A stretch of 64,000 nucleotides of DNA from Lineolata rhizophorae (lineage: Eukaryota > Ascomycota > Dothideomycetes > Lineolatales > Lineolataceae), in assembly GCA_010093515.1 (NCBI GenBank), contig MU001684.1, positions 106,731 through 170,730 on the forward strand. The letters are read 5' to 3'. The position numbers were made by a program, and so were the translations under genes. Under the pieces are notes generated by a model. That model searched no databases and had not been told where the DNA came from. It saw only the letters and a program-made list of their open reading frames with translations. The first letter of the stretch is position 1, and each line of letters begins with the position of its first letter. Below, piece after piece: positions 1 through 9,993 of this stretch.

Positions 1-1763
1 ATGTACAAGGAGCCAGATCTGACACCCCTCGCCCGATCACGTGGCGGGGAAGCGGTGTAAGCGGTTGCGAGTTGAAGCGAGTTGCTGAGAGAAGCGAGCG
101 GCGAGCGCGCTAAGAAGCGCCGGGCCGAAGATCAAGAAGGAAAAGAAACAAAGAATAAGAGGACCGACGAGAGGACCAAGACGGGCGGCGCCAGGCCGGG
201 CGGCAGCTTGAGGGCAGCGTCAAGGGAGCTTGAGCCGGCTTGACGGTCTGGGCGCGGGTTGGCGAGGCAGGAAGGCGGGGACCCCGCGGCGGCGGCGGCC
301 GCCAATGAGGCTCTTGGCCGCCCGGGGCCCTGCCCCATCGTCCGTCTCCCGACCCTCACGCCGGCGCCGGCGCTCGCCCGCGCCCTCGTCGCCGCGGCCA
401 GGCCCACGATTTGCCTCTTTCGTCAGTCCCGGCGCCCTCGCGGGGTCCGTCCGGGGATCCTCGCCGCCAAGCCGGCAGGCCCTCGCGCCCGCAGCTCTGT
501 CTTCCAGGGGCCTCATCCGGCATGCGATGCTGGCAGTTGCACCGCGTTGCCCAGGCTCTTTTTTTCTTTTTTTTTTTTGGCGACTCCGACTCCGAACAGA
601 CCGAGACGCTGCTCTCAAGTGAAAAAGACCAGGGACAAGATTGCACACACGGAAATCGTCCAGCGTCTTGCCGCGAGGACGCGGAGGCATCGCGGTCCCC
701 TTCGTGCTTCTCTCCGTCGACGCGGTTCCGCATTGCGATCGCCGCCCGGCGGCAGCGCCGCCCGTCCCTCGCCCCCATCAGCCCGCCCGCCGAGCAGTCA
801 AGGATGGCCTTGGCCCCGGCGAAGCCCTGCATCCGTCCCATCGGCCAGTCCGGTGTACTACGTAGGTCCAACTGCGTGCGTCGTCAAACCCTTGGCGAGA
901 CCGGGCCGTTTCCTACCCCAGATCTCACCCTCGCAGCAGACGCGGGCGCCACCAGACTCATTTTGCGCTTGGCTGGCTGGCTTGACCGCGTTGCTTCGCT
1001 GCCCGCCCAGCCGACGCGCCCAACGCCCTTCCAGACGCGCCCAGCCCGCTAATGTGCTAAGCTCCCTTCGGCATCGGCGCGCTGGCCTGCCGGCCGCTAG
1101 CGCCTTTCACTCCGCTCCACCACAACAGAGCAGCCCCGTCCAGGGCTGGCTCGAGTCCGCCTCGGGGCCTCTGTGCTCGCGATGCAACCTCTCGGCGGGT
1201 CCCTCGCCGCCATCATGCTGGCGTTGCCCACCCGATGGCGCGCCTTGTGCGTGCGTGCGGGCTTTCCGCCCTGGCAGCCCTGCAGGCTGCTGGATCCCCC
1301 ATCAGCAAACTGAAGCAGAGAGAAGCACTGACCCGTCCTGGGCTCGGGTCGCGAACCCACACCCCTCATCCCATGGCCGATCCATTTCCTTGCCCCCCGG
1401 GGGCCGTGATGCGCGGGCCCTTTCTGGGGAGCATCCATGACTCTTGTGGAACCAGGTATATAGACCTGCGGACCGCCCGATTCAGTTGCTGCTTCCTGCA
1501 GAGTGGTGCTTGTGTTGTTTATCATCCTTGCCTGCCACTTCATTTAACCATAGGAGCTACCTCTTGGCTCGGTGGGTTGGTGTCGCTGCTGGCAACGATC
1601 CTGGTAACACAAAAACCGAGCTCCCCCGCTGCTGCTCCTACTGCTGCTGGGACCCTTTTGTCGTCGGCTCCCCCTCTCTTCCCTTCTAATCGCTCCTCCA
1701 CTGTCTCCGGACCCGTCCTCCTCCAACCGAGCCGGTCAAAACGCCCCTCCGGAAACAGTCGCC
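1..1763. other. intergenic region and 5' leader of the MFS transporter
   Basis: GC-rich, pyrimidine-rich DNA before the transporter start. The open frames here are long only because stop codons are rare in GC-rich DNA; none shows a family motif or a splice-consistent structure. The first 60 bases happen to read as a 19-codon open frame, which is too short to support. Position 1457 carries a TATATA element about 300 nt ahead of the transporter start. Confidence 0.6.
1457..1462 (+). promoter_or_regulatory. possible TATA element of the MFS transporter gene
   Basis: TATATA lies about 300 nt upstream of the ATG at 1764 and is followed by a CT-rich stretch typical of fungal transcription start regions. 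Position and base content are the only evidence. Confidence 0.35.
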
Positions 1764-3945
1764 ATGGCGGACAGCGAGACGAAGAACGAAATCTTCCAGA
1801 AGGAGGCGGCCGAGCATGCGGCCGACCTCGAGCAACGCGGCCAGTCCGTGAGCCAGGTTAACATGAACAAGAACCTCGAGGCCAAGTGAGTTGCTGTCCT
1901 TGCATTTGCTCGCGTTGGCGCGACATTCGCTAACCCATCGCAAGGATTTCCAACCCGCTGGCCGACATTCCCGTCGACGTCCTCATGAAGGAGGTCGAGG
2001 AATTCGCCCAAGAGAAGGGAATGATGGACATCCTGGACGTGCTCCAGAAGGGCGCCCGCGTCGCCCAGGATCCGGACAGGTTCGAGGAACTTGACTGCAT
2101 CGACGAGTCCGAAAAGGAAGTCATCCGGTACGAGAGGGCTCACAGGTGGAAGCATCCCCTGAGGCTGTACTTCACCATCATTGTTTGTTCCATTGGCGCG
2201 GCCGTCCAGTAAGTCCTTGGCTACCTCGATAGACTGTCGATTTCACGGCCGGCTGACGTCGCGCAGGGGTTGGGATCAGACTGGTTCGAACGGAGCCAAC
2301 TTGTCTTTTCCCTTGGAATTCGGTATCGGCGACGGCGAGTGCGACGAGTGCCCCAACCAGGACCGCGACAACTGGCTGGTGGGTCTCGTCAACTCTGGCC
2401 CTTACATCGGCTCTGCTTTCATGTAAGTTCGACTACCAATTCGACTCTTAGAACGCCTTGGCCGAGGGGGGGAAGATTAACCAAAACTTTACAGTGGCTG
2501 CTGGCTTTCCGACCCGTGCAACTTCTACTTCGGTCGTAGGGGCACGATCTTCATCTCGGCTGTCTTCTGTCTTATCACTCCGATTGGCGGTGCCGTCACT
2601 CAGAGCTGGGAGCAGCTTTTTATCACTCGTCTTCTCATGGGCATCGGTATGGGTCTGAAGGGCTCGAGCGTGCCCATCTTCGCCGCCGAGAACTCGCCCG
2701 CCACCATCCGTGGTGCCCTCGTCATGAGCTGGCAAATGTGGACCGCGTTCGGTATCTTCCTCGGTTTCTGCGCCAACCTCGCGGTTCACACCGTCGGGGA
2801 CATCGCCTGGCGTCTGCAGATCGGGTCCGCCTTCATCCCCGCGGTCCCTCTTTGCCTCGGCATTTTCTTCTGTCCCGAGTCGCCTCGTTGGTACATGAAG
2901 AAGAACCGGTACCACAAGGCGTACAACTCGCTCCTGAGGCTCCGCTTCACCCCTCTGCAGGCGGCGCGCGACCTGTACTACATCCACTCGCAGCTCCAGG
3001 TCGAGGCGTCCATCGTCGGCAAGAGCAACTACCTCACCCGCTTCTTCGAGCTCTTCACGATCCCGCGCGTGCGCCGCGCGACGCTCGCGTCCTTCGTCGT
3101 CATGATCGCCCAGCAGATGTGCGGCATCAACATCATCGCCTTCTACAGCTCGACCGTCTTCGTCAACGCCGGCGCGTCGGCCAGCGACGCCCTCATCGCC
3201 TCCTTCGGCTTCGGTCTCGTCAACTTCGTCTTCGCCTGGCCCGCCATCTGGACCATCGACACGTACGGCCGCCGCACCCTGCTGCTCTTCACCTTCCCGC
3301 AGATGGCCTGGACCCTACTCGCCGCCGGCTTCTGCTTCTACATCCCCGAAGAGAGCACCGCGCACCTGGCCTGCATCGCGCTCTTCATCTACCTGTTCGC
3401 GGCCTTCTACTCGCCGGGCGAAGGACCCGTGCCCTTCACCTACTCGGCCGAGGTCTTCCCGCTCAGCCACCGCGAGGTCGGCATGGGCTGGGCCGTCGCC
3501 ACCTGCCTCTTCTGGGCCGCCGTCCTGTCCATCTCGTTCCCCCGCATCCTCGAGGCCTTCACCCCCACCGGCACCTTCGGCTTCTACGCCGCCCTCAACG
3601 TCACCGCCTTCGTCATGATCTTCTTCTGGGTCCCCGAGACCAAGCAGCGCACGCTCGAGGAGCTCGACTACATCTTCGCCGTCCCCACCCGCCGTTTCAT
3701 GTCGTACAACACCACCAAGGTAAGTTGAGAGAGAGGGGGGAGGGGAGAGAAAGAGATTCGCTTCGATCTAGATTTGAGATCTTGATCGTTTTCTGGGCGT
3801 AAAAATCGATGCTAACGAGTTGTCCCTGCAGGCCCTTCCCTGGTGGTTCAAGCGCTACGTCTTCATGCACAAGGACGCCCAACTCGAGCCGCTCTACCAC
3901 TTCGACCACGGTGTCGTCGGTGCGCAGAAGCAGGAAAGCGAGTAG
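1764..3945 (+). CDS. MFS sugar/polyol porter
   Basis: A 626-residue 12-helix carrier of the MFS sugar porter family, expected to move a sugar or polyol (myo-inositol-like substrates are possible) across the plasma membrane. Exons: 1764-1885, 1945-2208, 2267-2422, 2495-3719, 3832-3945; all junctions keep phase and the introns carry CTAAC or CTGAC branch sites. Family marks are FGRRGT after helix 2, PESPRW at the end of helix 6, YGRRTLL in the second half, the [14 protein letters not shown] stretch in helix 7 and [12 protein letters not shown] after helix 12. The hydrophilic N-terminus of about 120 residues is longer than in hexose carriers and resembles a less studied fungal subfamily. The start is the first ATG in frame and has a good context (gccATGG). 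Substrate cannot be assigned from sequence. Confidence 0.9.
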
Positions 3946-5482
3946 GCCGGCGCCTCCGCGGATGGTTTCTCAACGGCTGGGGGGCGGGGAAGGAGTTAGA
4001 TGCTGTATCGTATTTTTAGTCTGCTTGATCGGCTCGTGTCGCAAGCCCGGATGCCCTTCCTTTTAATCTCGAATCCGTCACTGTCGTTTTAATGGGATAC
4101 GACGGGGAATCGAAGTTTGCATCATTATCCCACCTCGTCTTGATGTGATTCCAAAGTGCTGAGCGACGTGAAGCAAGCCGGTGCGCTGATTGATCTTTAA
4201 ATGTCGAAGTTGGCGGGACTAGGTTTCGAGAGCTACGTCCAAGCTTGGCTTTGCCTGCGAATCGATATGCAAGACTGGCAAAAGTGGTCTGCTCATAACA
4301 TACTGAAGGAAAAGAAACCAACATACATGAAGCGTACTGAACAGACTAAAGGTAAAGATGCTAGATAGAATAAATAGGAAGAAGTTCCCCTGCTACAGGT
4401 ACCAGACCAGCCGCTCTCCTTGTACGGTGGTTCGGCTCCCAGATACGCATGACACGAGCTAGAAAGACGTCACCGCCTGGGGACCCTCTCGCAACACAGA
4501 TCTACCGTAACTATGCAGAACCATAGAACCACTCAATGGAAAAGAAACAACTAAATATTGCCAAAGGTGGTTTTGTCCTTATCTGTAAGGGCGGTCCTAT
4601 GTAGTTGATTCTACGCGTCCGTTATTAGACCCGATCTACAGGGTACGTGCCCGTTAGCGTACTCGCCACCTCCTAATTACTCCATCAAACCGCGTCCTAT
4701 CCTAATTGCCTTGCCGTACGACTGAATCCCTTGCTACTACCAGCCCCACCTAACGAGGCCGAGAAGGCCGTAGCGTAGGAGGTATATCGCCGGAGCCTAC
4801 GTTGATCCGGGGCCGAAGACACCCTCTGATTGGTTCTATAACGGGGCTGGGGGCCGGGGGTAGGGGGGATCTAGGAAATGCGTGGGTGCGGCCATAGGCA
4901 GACGAGGTGCGGACGTAGGACGACTCATCTGTGAATGCATATCCAAGTTGAGCCTCGGAGCTACCAGTTCGAACACTACATGCGGCAGCTTTCTGCTGTG
5001 TGCGGAGAGTGCTCCTTCGTACGGAGCCACTCACGTGGTCACTCGTACGAGGCTGCGGGAGTGACTGCTAGCGCCAATGGTGGTGCGCGGGTAAGCTGCC
5101 AAGCGTCACGTTCCTTGGGCTAACCCCGTCTAACCATCCGATCTGGCCAATGGCAGGAGCGCCTGACACACTGTTTGAGAATGCGCAACTATATGCTTAG
5201 AAATACGTGCACATCATATCAAACAAACTCCCCTAACTAAACGTAATAGGTGACTTCCCGATTACTAGTGAAGTTCCATTATGCCACTCGAGAGAATCCA
5301 AATTGGCCCCTCAGGCCAGCGTTGTAGTTGACAGGGCGCAAAGTAGAACCGGGCATTCATTTGTCCAGAGGGGAGAAAGGATATATAAACCGACCAGGAA
5401 AGGATACCAGCAACGACTAGGCATTCGAGCCACTGTCAACTCTTTCCTCCGGTCCACCCAATAGCACTCGACGAGCCCGACA
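3946..5482. other. intergenic region, no gene seen
   Basis: About 1.5 kb of mixed composition holding the 3' UTR of the transporter and the promoter of the sulfotransferase-like gene. Open frames are short and show no family motif. Confidence 0.6.
5382..5388 (+). promoter_or_regulatory. TATA box of the sulfotransferase-like gene
   Basis: TATATAA stands 95 nt before the ATG at 5483, at the spacing usual for fungal genes with short leaders. Confidence 0.55.
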
Positions 5483-6405
5483 ATGTCTACCGCCTCACCG
5501 AAGCGACGGGGGCGGAAAGTCCCCATGGAAGTCCTCTCTCTCGGGTTGCTCCGCACCGGAAGCGCCTCGATGTCGGAGGCCCTCAAGATACTCGGCTACC
5601 ACCACACCTACCACGGCCTGGACACCCTACACGCCGGGACAGAAGGGGGCGGCCGCGGCCTGCGCGACTGGCAGTACTGGGACAAGGCCCGGCTTGCCAC
5701 GTGGCACGGGCACGGCAAATTCGACCGCGAGGAATGGGACGACTTCCTCGGCTACTGCATGGCCGCGACGGATCTGGCCTCGCTGTTTGCCGTCGGACTG
5801 ATCAGAGCGTATCCGGAAGTAAGTCGACGCGTTTCCTCTCAGGAGGTGTCTTGCGGACCGGCTTGCCGTTCCGCGGGACCGGGGCCGGTGCGCGACGGCC
5901 AAAGGCTCAATGCGTGCAGGCGAAAGTGATACTTGTCGAGTGCGACGAAAGCAAATGGGTTAAGTCCTTCAACGAGATCATAGTCGCAAACGCGTTCAGC
6001 AAGATGCAGGACTTTGTCATCCGCTTTGTCGAGCCGCTCATTGGTGTCGAGACGGGCAAGCCGATCCAGGATCTCCTACTTGATTTCTGGCAAGCCAAAA
6101 CCCCGGATGGGATACGGCGTAACGCTTTGAGGGTCTATCGCGAGCATTACAAGCGCGTGAGGGGGGCGGTACCTCCCGAGAGGTTGCTCAATTACGAGTT
6201 GGGAAGTGGGTGGGGACCGTTGTGCGAATTTTTAGGGAAGCCGGTCCCGGGTGTGGAATTTCCGAGGATCAACGAGACGCAGAAACTCCATGAAGAGGTA
6301 ATGAGTTTCCAGGAGGATCTGATGAAGAGAGCCTTGCGAACGCTTTTCGTGGCCGGTGTGGTCGTAGGCATTGGGGCAGTTGCGTACAGCTATTTCATGA
6401 AGTGA
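5483..6405 (+). CDS. sulfotransferase-fold P-loop protein with C-terminal membrane anchor
   Basis: A 273-residue protein from exons 5483-5818 and 5920-6405 (GTAAGT donor, phase 0). The N-terminal part has the loop SLGLLRTGSAS followed by an AL-x-x-LGY helix. This is the phosphosulfate-binding loop pattern of the fungal family often annotated as sulfotransferase or, wrongly, as NAD-dependent epimerase (Sulfotransfer_4). A core strand ILVECDESKW and the conserved late segment around VPGVEFPRIN also fit. The last 20 residues form a single hydrophobic helix, which suggests tail anchoring in the ER or another internal membrane. Members usually have RTGT in the loop; here it is RTGS. Whether it transfers sulfate is not known for this fungal subgroup. 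Confidence 0.8.
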
Positions 6406-7563
6406 GTTGCTTGATCTCGATCAAAACACGCGGAATCAGGGAAGACATTGTGTGAGGTTTCTTGTTCTCCTTCCATGTGATAGAACAATGTATACTTCCA
6501 CTTCTAGAGTAGTGCCGGATGACCTGAATCCACATCATAATCATGGACCTTGTCCCAGATGGCCAAGTTTAAGACCCGAGATCTAGGATCGGATACGTTA
6601 GTGACCGCGAGAGTCATGACACGTCGAATCGCACTCGGTTGTGGAAGATGGCAATCACGGCTCGGCTAGTAGTCGATGAGGCTGTTCGGGTACGGAGTCG
6701 ATCTCGCGCCAGCGGGTAGTGTGGCTTTAAAGCTAATTCATGTACCCCGCACTTTGCGCATCTTGACGGCTCATTGGTCGATCGCGTGAGCAAAGTGTCG
6801 AATACAGGACGCCTCTCAGGCTTTCCCGCCGAGCAGATGGGACTGACGGATATGCGAGCGACATGGCACCGAAAGCATGGGATGAGCTGTGGGGTGTAGG
6901 AGAAACGGCTGAAGTTCACTCCAACCGCGGGGTTCCCCGATCGGACTAATGCACGTGACCGTCGTCTCCCTTCAATCAACCACCATTGGTCGATTCTATG
7001 AATCCCCGGCTGAATGTCGCCAACCGCACTCCATTTGGCCTCTTGTCGGACAGCCGCGAACGACAAAACCGGGTTCGACTTCCCCGCGACGGTTTCCCGC
7101 CAGCCAAAGTTTTCGATATTGCGCAGTAATTGGCCGCAGATAGACGAGACTCGATGCCCAAACTTCGAAGGCGGAGAATGCTGATGCTTCGAAGGATAAA
7201 AGGAACGAAGTGACCAATCGCTATAACTTAGGTAGACGTTACAAGATTTTCCGAGACCGGGCGCCACCCATGATGCTATCCGAGGGCCCTCGACCCCGCC
7301 GTGCAGGGGACAGGGGCCTGAAGACCTCGGTATCTGTTGCTGGAGCTGCCGGCACGTCTATTGCTACGGAGAAGATCCATGTCAACGGCACAATAAACTG
7401 ACTAGGACGGGTAAATAACCATGTGCGTGCCAAAGATCTCACCTTTCGTATACGGAACATTTCTTCGCCAACATCTGGACAGATGGGAATATATGTTACA
7501 CAGAATGGCATCCTTCACGCGGCGGATTGCCGCGATCGTTGATGTACTACAGCTTTCAGAACA
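6406..7563. other. intergenic region, no gene seen
   Basis: About 1.2 kb between two + strand genes. It contains the 3' end of the sulfotransferase-like gene and the promoter of the glycosidase. AT-rich elements occur near 7193 and 7488 but neither is a clear TATA box. Open frames on either strand look random. Confidence 0.5.
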
Positions 7564-9708
7564 ATGCGACCAATCACAATTTCTCAAGGAATCCTACTTT
7601 TAGCGACCGTTTCTTCAACCGCGACAATCGATCGTGAGGAAGTTGTACGTCAGTTCAACCCACGGCGCAATGCGACCTCCGAGGAGTCGCCGATGCAAGT
7701 CGGCAACGGCAACTTCGCCTTTGGGGCCGATATCACGGGCCTACAGTCCGTGCTGCCCTGGAACATTCTATCCACTTGGTGCTGGCACAACTCCTCTCTT
7801 CCACAAACACCTGGACAGACTTCGCCGGCCGACTATACGGGCGTGCAATGGTGGACCCATGACCGGCTCGTGACGTATGCGCAACCAAATCCCGAAGAGG
7901 ACGAGATATCTCAATGGCTCATCAGAAATCCCCATCGCGTAAATATGGGGCGGATCGGGCTCTTGTTTGATGGGAGCGGTATAACAGAGGCCGACCTTGC
8001 CGACACATCTCAGTATCTGGACATGTGGAATGGAATATTGCATTCCAACTTTAGCATCGAGGGAGCCGCTGTTTCCGTGCAGACCGTTGTTGACCCAAGA
8101 TCCGATACTGTTGCTGTGCAACTACAGTCGGAACTTGTTGGGCAAGGAAGGTTGTCGGTTTTCTTCGACTATCCGTACATGACCGGCGAGAACAAGTTCG
8201 AAACATTTGTGGGGCTTTGGAATGCCACTTCAAATCACGCAACCTCTTTGCACACGTTTAGACAGCGGGCTGAAATTAAGCATGACCTTGATGCTACTAC
8301 ATATTACACGACAATCGTCTGGGAGGAACCTGCCGCTATATCAAGAATTTCGAACTCATCTCACAAATATATTCTTGAACCCGCAGACTCCAATGTCTTC
8401 ACTTTTACCGCAACGTACACTCCAAATCCTTTGCGTGTCTCCAACTCTTCCTCTACGTTCTCTGCGGTTGCCGATTCTTCAACAACGTGGTGGAATGACT
8501 ACTGGACCGCGGGCGCATTTGTCGACCTCACTGCTGTCGAAAACCCTCCGGAATCTCTTGCCCTCCAGGGCCGGATTCTTCTGTCTCAGTATCTACTCGC
8601 AGTAAACGGTGCTTCCGCCAACCCGCCACAAGAATCGGGCTTGACAAACAACGGCTGGTACGGCAAATTCCACCTGGAAATGTACCTTTGGCACGGAGTT
8701 CACTGGGCTGTTTGGAACCGATGGAAGTGCCTTCGCCGCAGCCTCGACACGTTGTATCAGCGCTTCCTGCCCACTTCTTTCGAGCGTGCTGCCGACCAGG
8801 GCTATACCGGAGCACGCTGGGGCAAGATGAGCGATCCAGCAGGGCGCTCTGCACCAGGGGAAATCAATTCCTTGCTGATATGGCAGCAACCACACCCACT
8901 TTACTTTGCCGAGTTGGAATATCAAGCATCCCTTGACGGCACGCTCGAGGAAGAACCGAATGAAATATTGGACAAGTGGGACGATATTCTCACAGCGACA
9001 GCCGACTTCATGTCGTCGTATGCCTTCTTCAACTCTTCCACCGATGTCTACGATCTCGGCCCTCCGATGTACCCCGTAAGCGAGAACACGCCACCGAACA
9101 GCACCATGAACGCCATCTTCGAGTCGGCCTACTGGCGCTTCGGCCTCTCCATTGCCAGCGCATGGAAGTCGCGGCAAGACAAACCCATTCCGTCCGAATG
9201 GACAACTGTCCTGAACAATCTCGCACCACTGCCGGTCCAAGATGGGACTTACGTTGTCTGCGAAGGTGTCCAGGATCCATGGTCGACTGATTCGCTGACG
9301 GAGGACCACCCGGGCGCGGTGGGCATCTACGGACTGCTTCCCCCATCTGATGATATCCCGCTGGACATGGCCATCCTAGACGCGACCTTAGCGGCAATCG
9401 ACAGCACGTGGAATTTCACCGCAAGCTTCGGGTGGGATTTTCCGATGCTTGCCATGAACGCGGCAAGGATGGGGCGCCCGCAAGAGGCTGTTGACTGGTT
9501 ACTCGATCCTGGCTTTCAGTTTGACGACGTGGGTATGCCGATCGGAGGTGCGAGGGTGCCGACGCCGTACTTCCCTGCAAGCGCAGGGCTATTGTGGGCG
9601 GTGGGAATGTTGGCCGGAGGCTGGTATTCGGATGAAGGGAGTACTTTGGAAGACAGGTGGCCCAGTGGGTGGCAGGTTCATGTGGAGGACTTTGGTAAAT
9701 CATTGTAA
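7564..9708 (+). CDS. secreted six-hairpin glycosidase-like protein
   Basis: An intronless 714-residue protein. The N-terminus MRPITISQGILLLATVSSTA reads as a signal peptide, and many N-x-S/T sites indicate secretion. An N-terminal beta-sandwich-like half precedes a helical half with GKFHLEMYLWH (about residue 370), QGYTGARWGKMSDP, GRSAPGEINSLLIWQQPHP and FESAYWRFGL. This is the layout of (alpha/alpha)6-barrel glycosidases related to GH65/GH95-type enzymes, found as uncharacterised six-hairpin proteins in many fungi. Catalytic residues cannot be named with certainty; the Glu in PVSENTPP, the Glu in NAIFESAYW and the Glu in KFHLEMY are candidates. It faces the GH31 gene tail to tail across 285 nt. 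The natural substrate is unknown. Confidence 0.75.
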   Translation: MRPITISQGILLLATVSSTATIDREEVVRQFNPRRNATSEESPMQVGNGNFAFGADITGLQSVLPWNILSTWCWHNSSLPQTPGQTSPADYTGVQWWTHDRLVTYAQPNPEEDEISQWLIRNPHRVNMGRIGLLFDGSGITEADLADTSQYLDMWNGILHSNFSIEGAAVSVQTVVDPRSDTVAVQLQSELVGQGRLSVFFDYPYMTGENKFETFVGLWNATSNHATSLHTFRQRAEIKHDLDATTYYTTIVWEEPAAISRISNSSHKYILEPADSNVFTFTATYTPNPLRVSNSSSTFSAVADSSTTWWNDYWTAGAFVDLTAVENPPESLALQGRILLSQYLLAVNGASANPPQESGLTNNGWYGKFHLEMYLWHGVHWAVWNRWKCLRRSLDTLYQRFLPTSFERAADQGYTGARWGKMSDPAGRSAPGEINSLLIWQQPHPLYFAELEYQASLDGTLEEEPNEILDKWDDILTATADFMSSYAFFNSSTDVYDLGPPMYPVSENTPPNSTMNAIFESAYWRFGLSIASAWKSRQDKPIPSEWTTVLNNLAPLPVQDGTYVVCEGVQDPWSTDSLTEDHPGAVGIYGLLPPSDDIPLDMAILDATLAAIDSTWNFTASFGWDFPMLAMNAARMGRPQEAVDWLLDPGFQFDDVGMPIGGARVPTPYFPASAGLLWAVGMLAGGWYSDEGSTLEDRWPSGWQVHVEDFGKSL

Positions 9709-9993
9709 CTAAGATCAAAGTCTCCGAATGACAAATGAATGATTTAAGAGGCCTACGTGGTTTACTCAATTATCTAAACAGTACATAGCAGAGTTGTTCG
9801 TGGTATTCTTCGTCTAAATCCGGATGAATTAACTGGGAGTTCTTTCAGTGCCAGATGCCTATGCAGATGTCCCAAGAAAGTACAGCTTTTTAGGTTCAGG
9901 TGTCACCTAGCTATCTATGCGTACCCGCCTGAAGTGCAATGCCTTGAACTAGTACCTCGCTACAGTCGGTCTCATTCAGTCCGTTGCTACAAC
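9709..9993. other. short convergent intergenic region
   Basis: 285 nt shared by the 3' ends of the two glycosidase genes. The short spacing makes overlapping 3' UTRs likely. No further feature is seen. Confidence 0.6.

Noticed and set aside
259-1440. 393-codon open frame on the + strand at the left edge
   Set aside because: It starts in GC-rich leader DNA, has no domain, is rich in Arg, Pro and Ser and overlaps similar open frames on the other strand; it fits chance in stop-poor DNA.
7060-7100. GGTTCGACTTCC-like string resembling a tRNA B box
   Set aside because: No matching A box or foldable cloverleaf could be placed around it.
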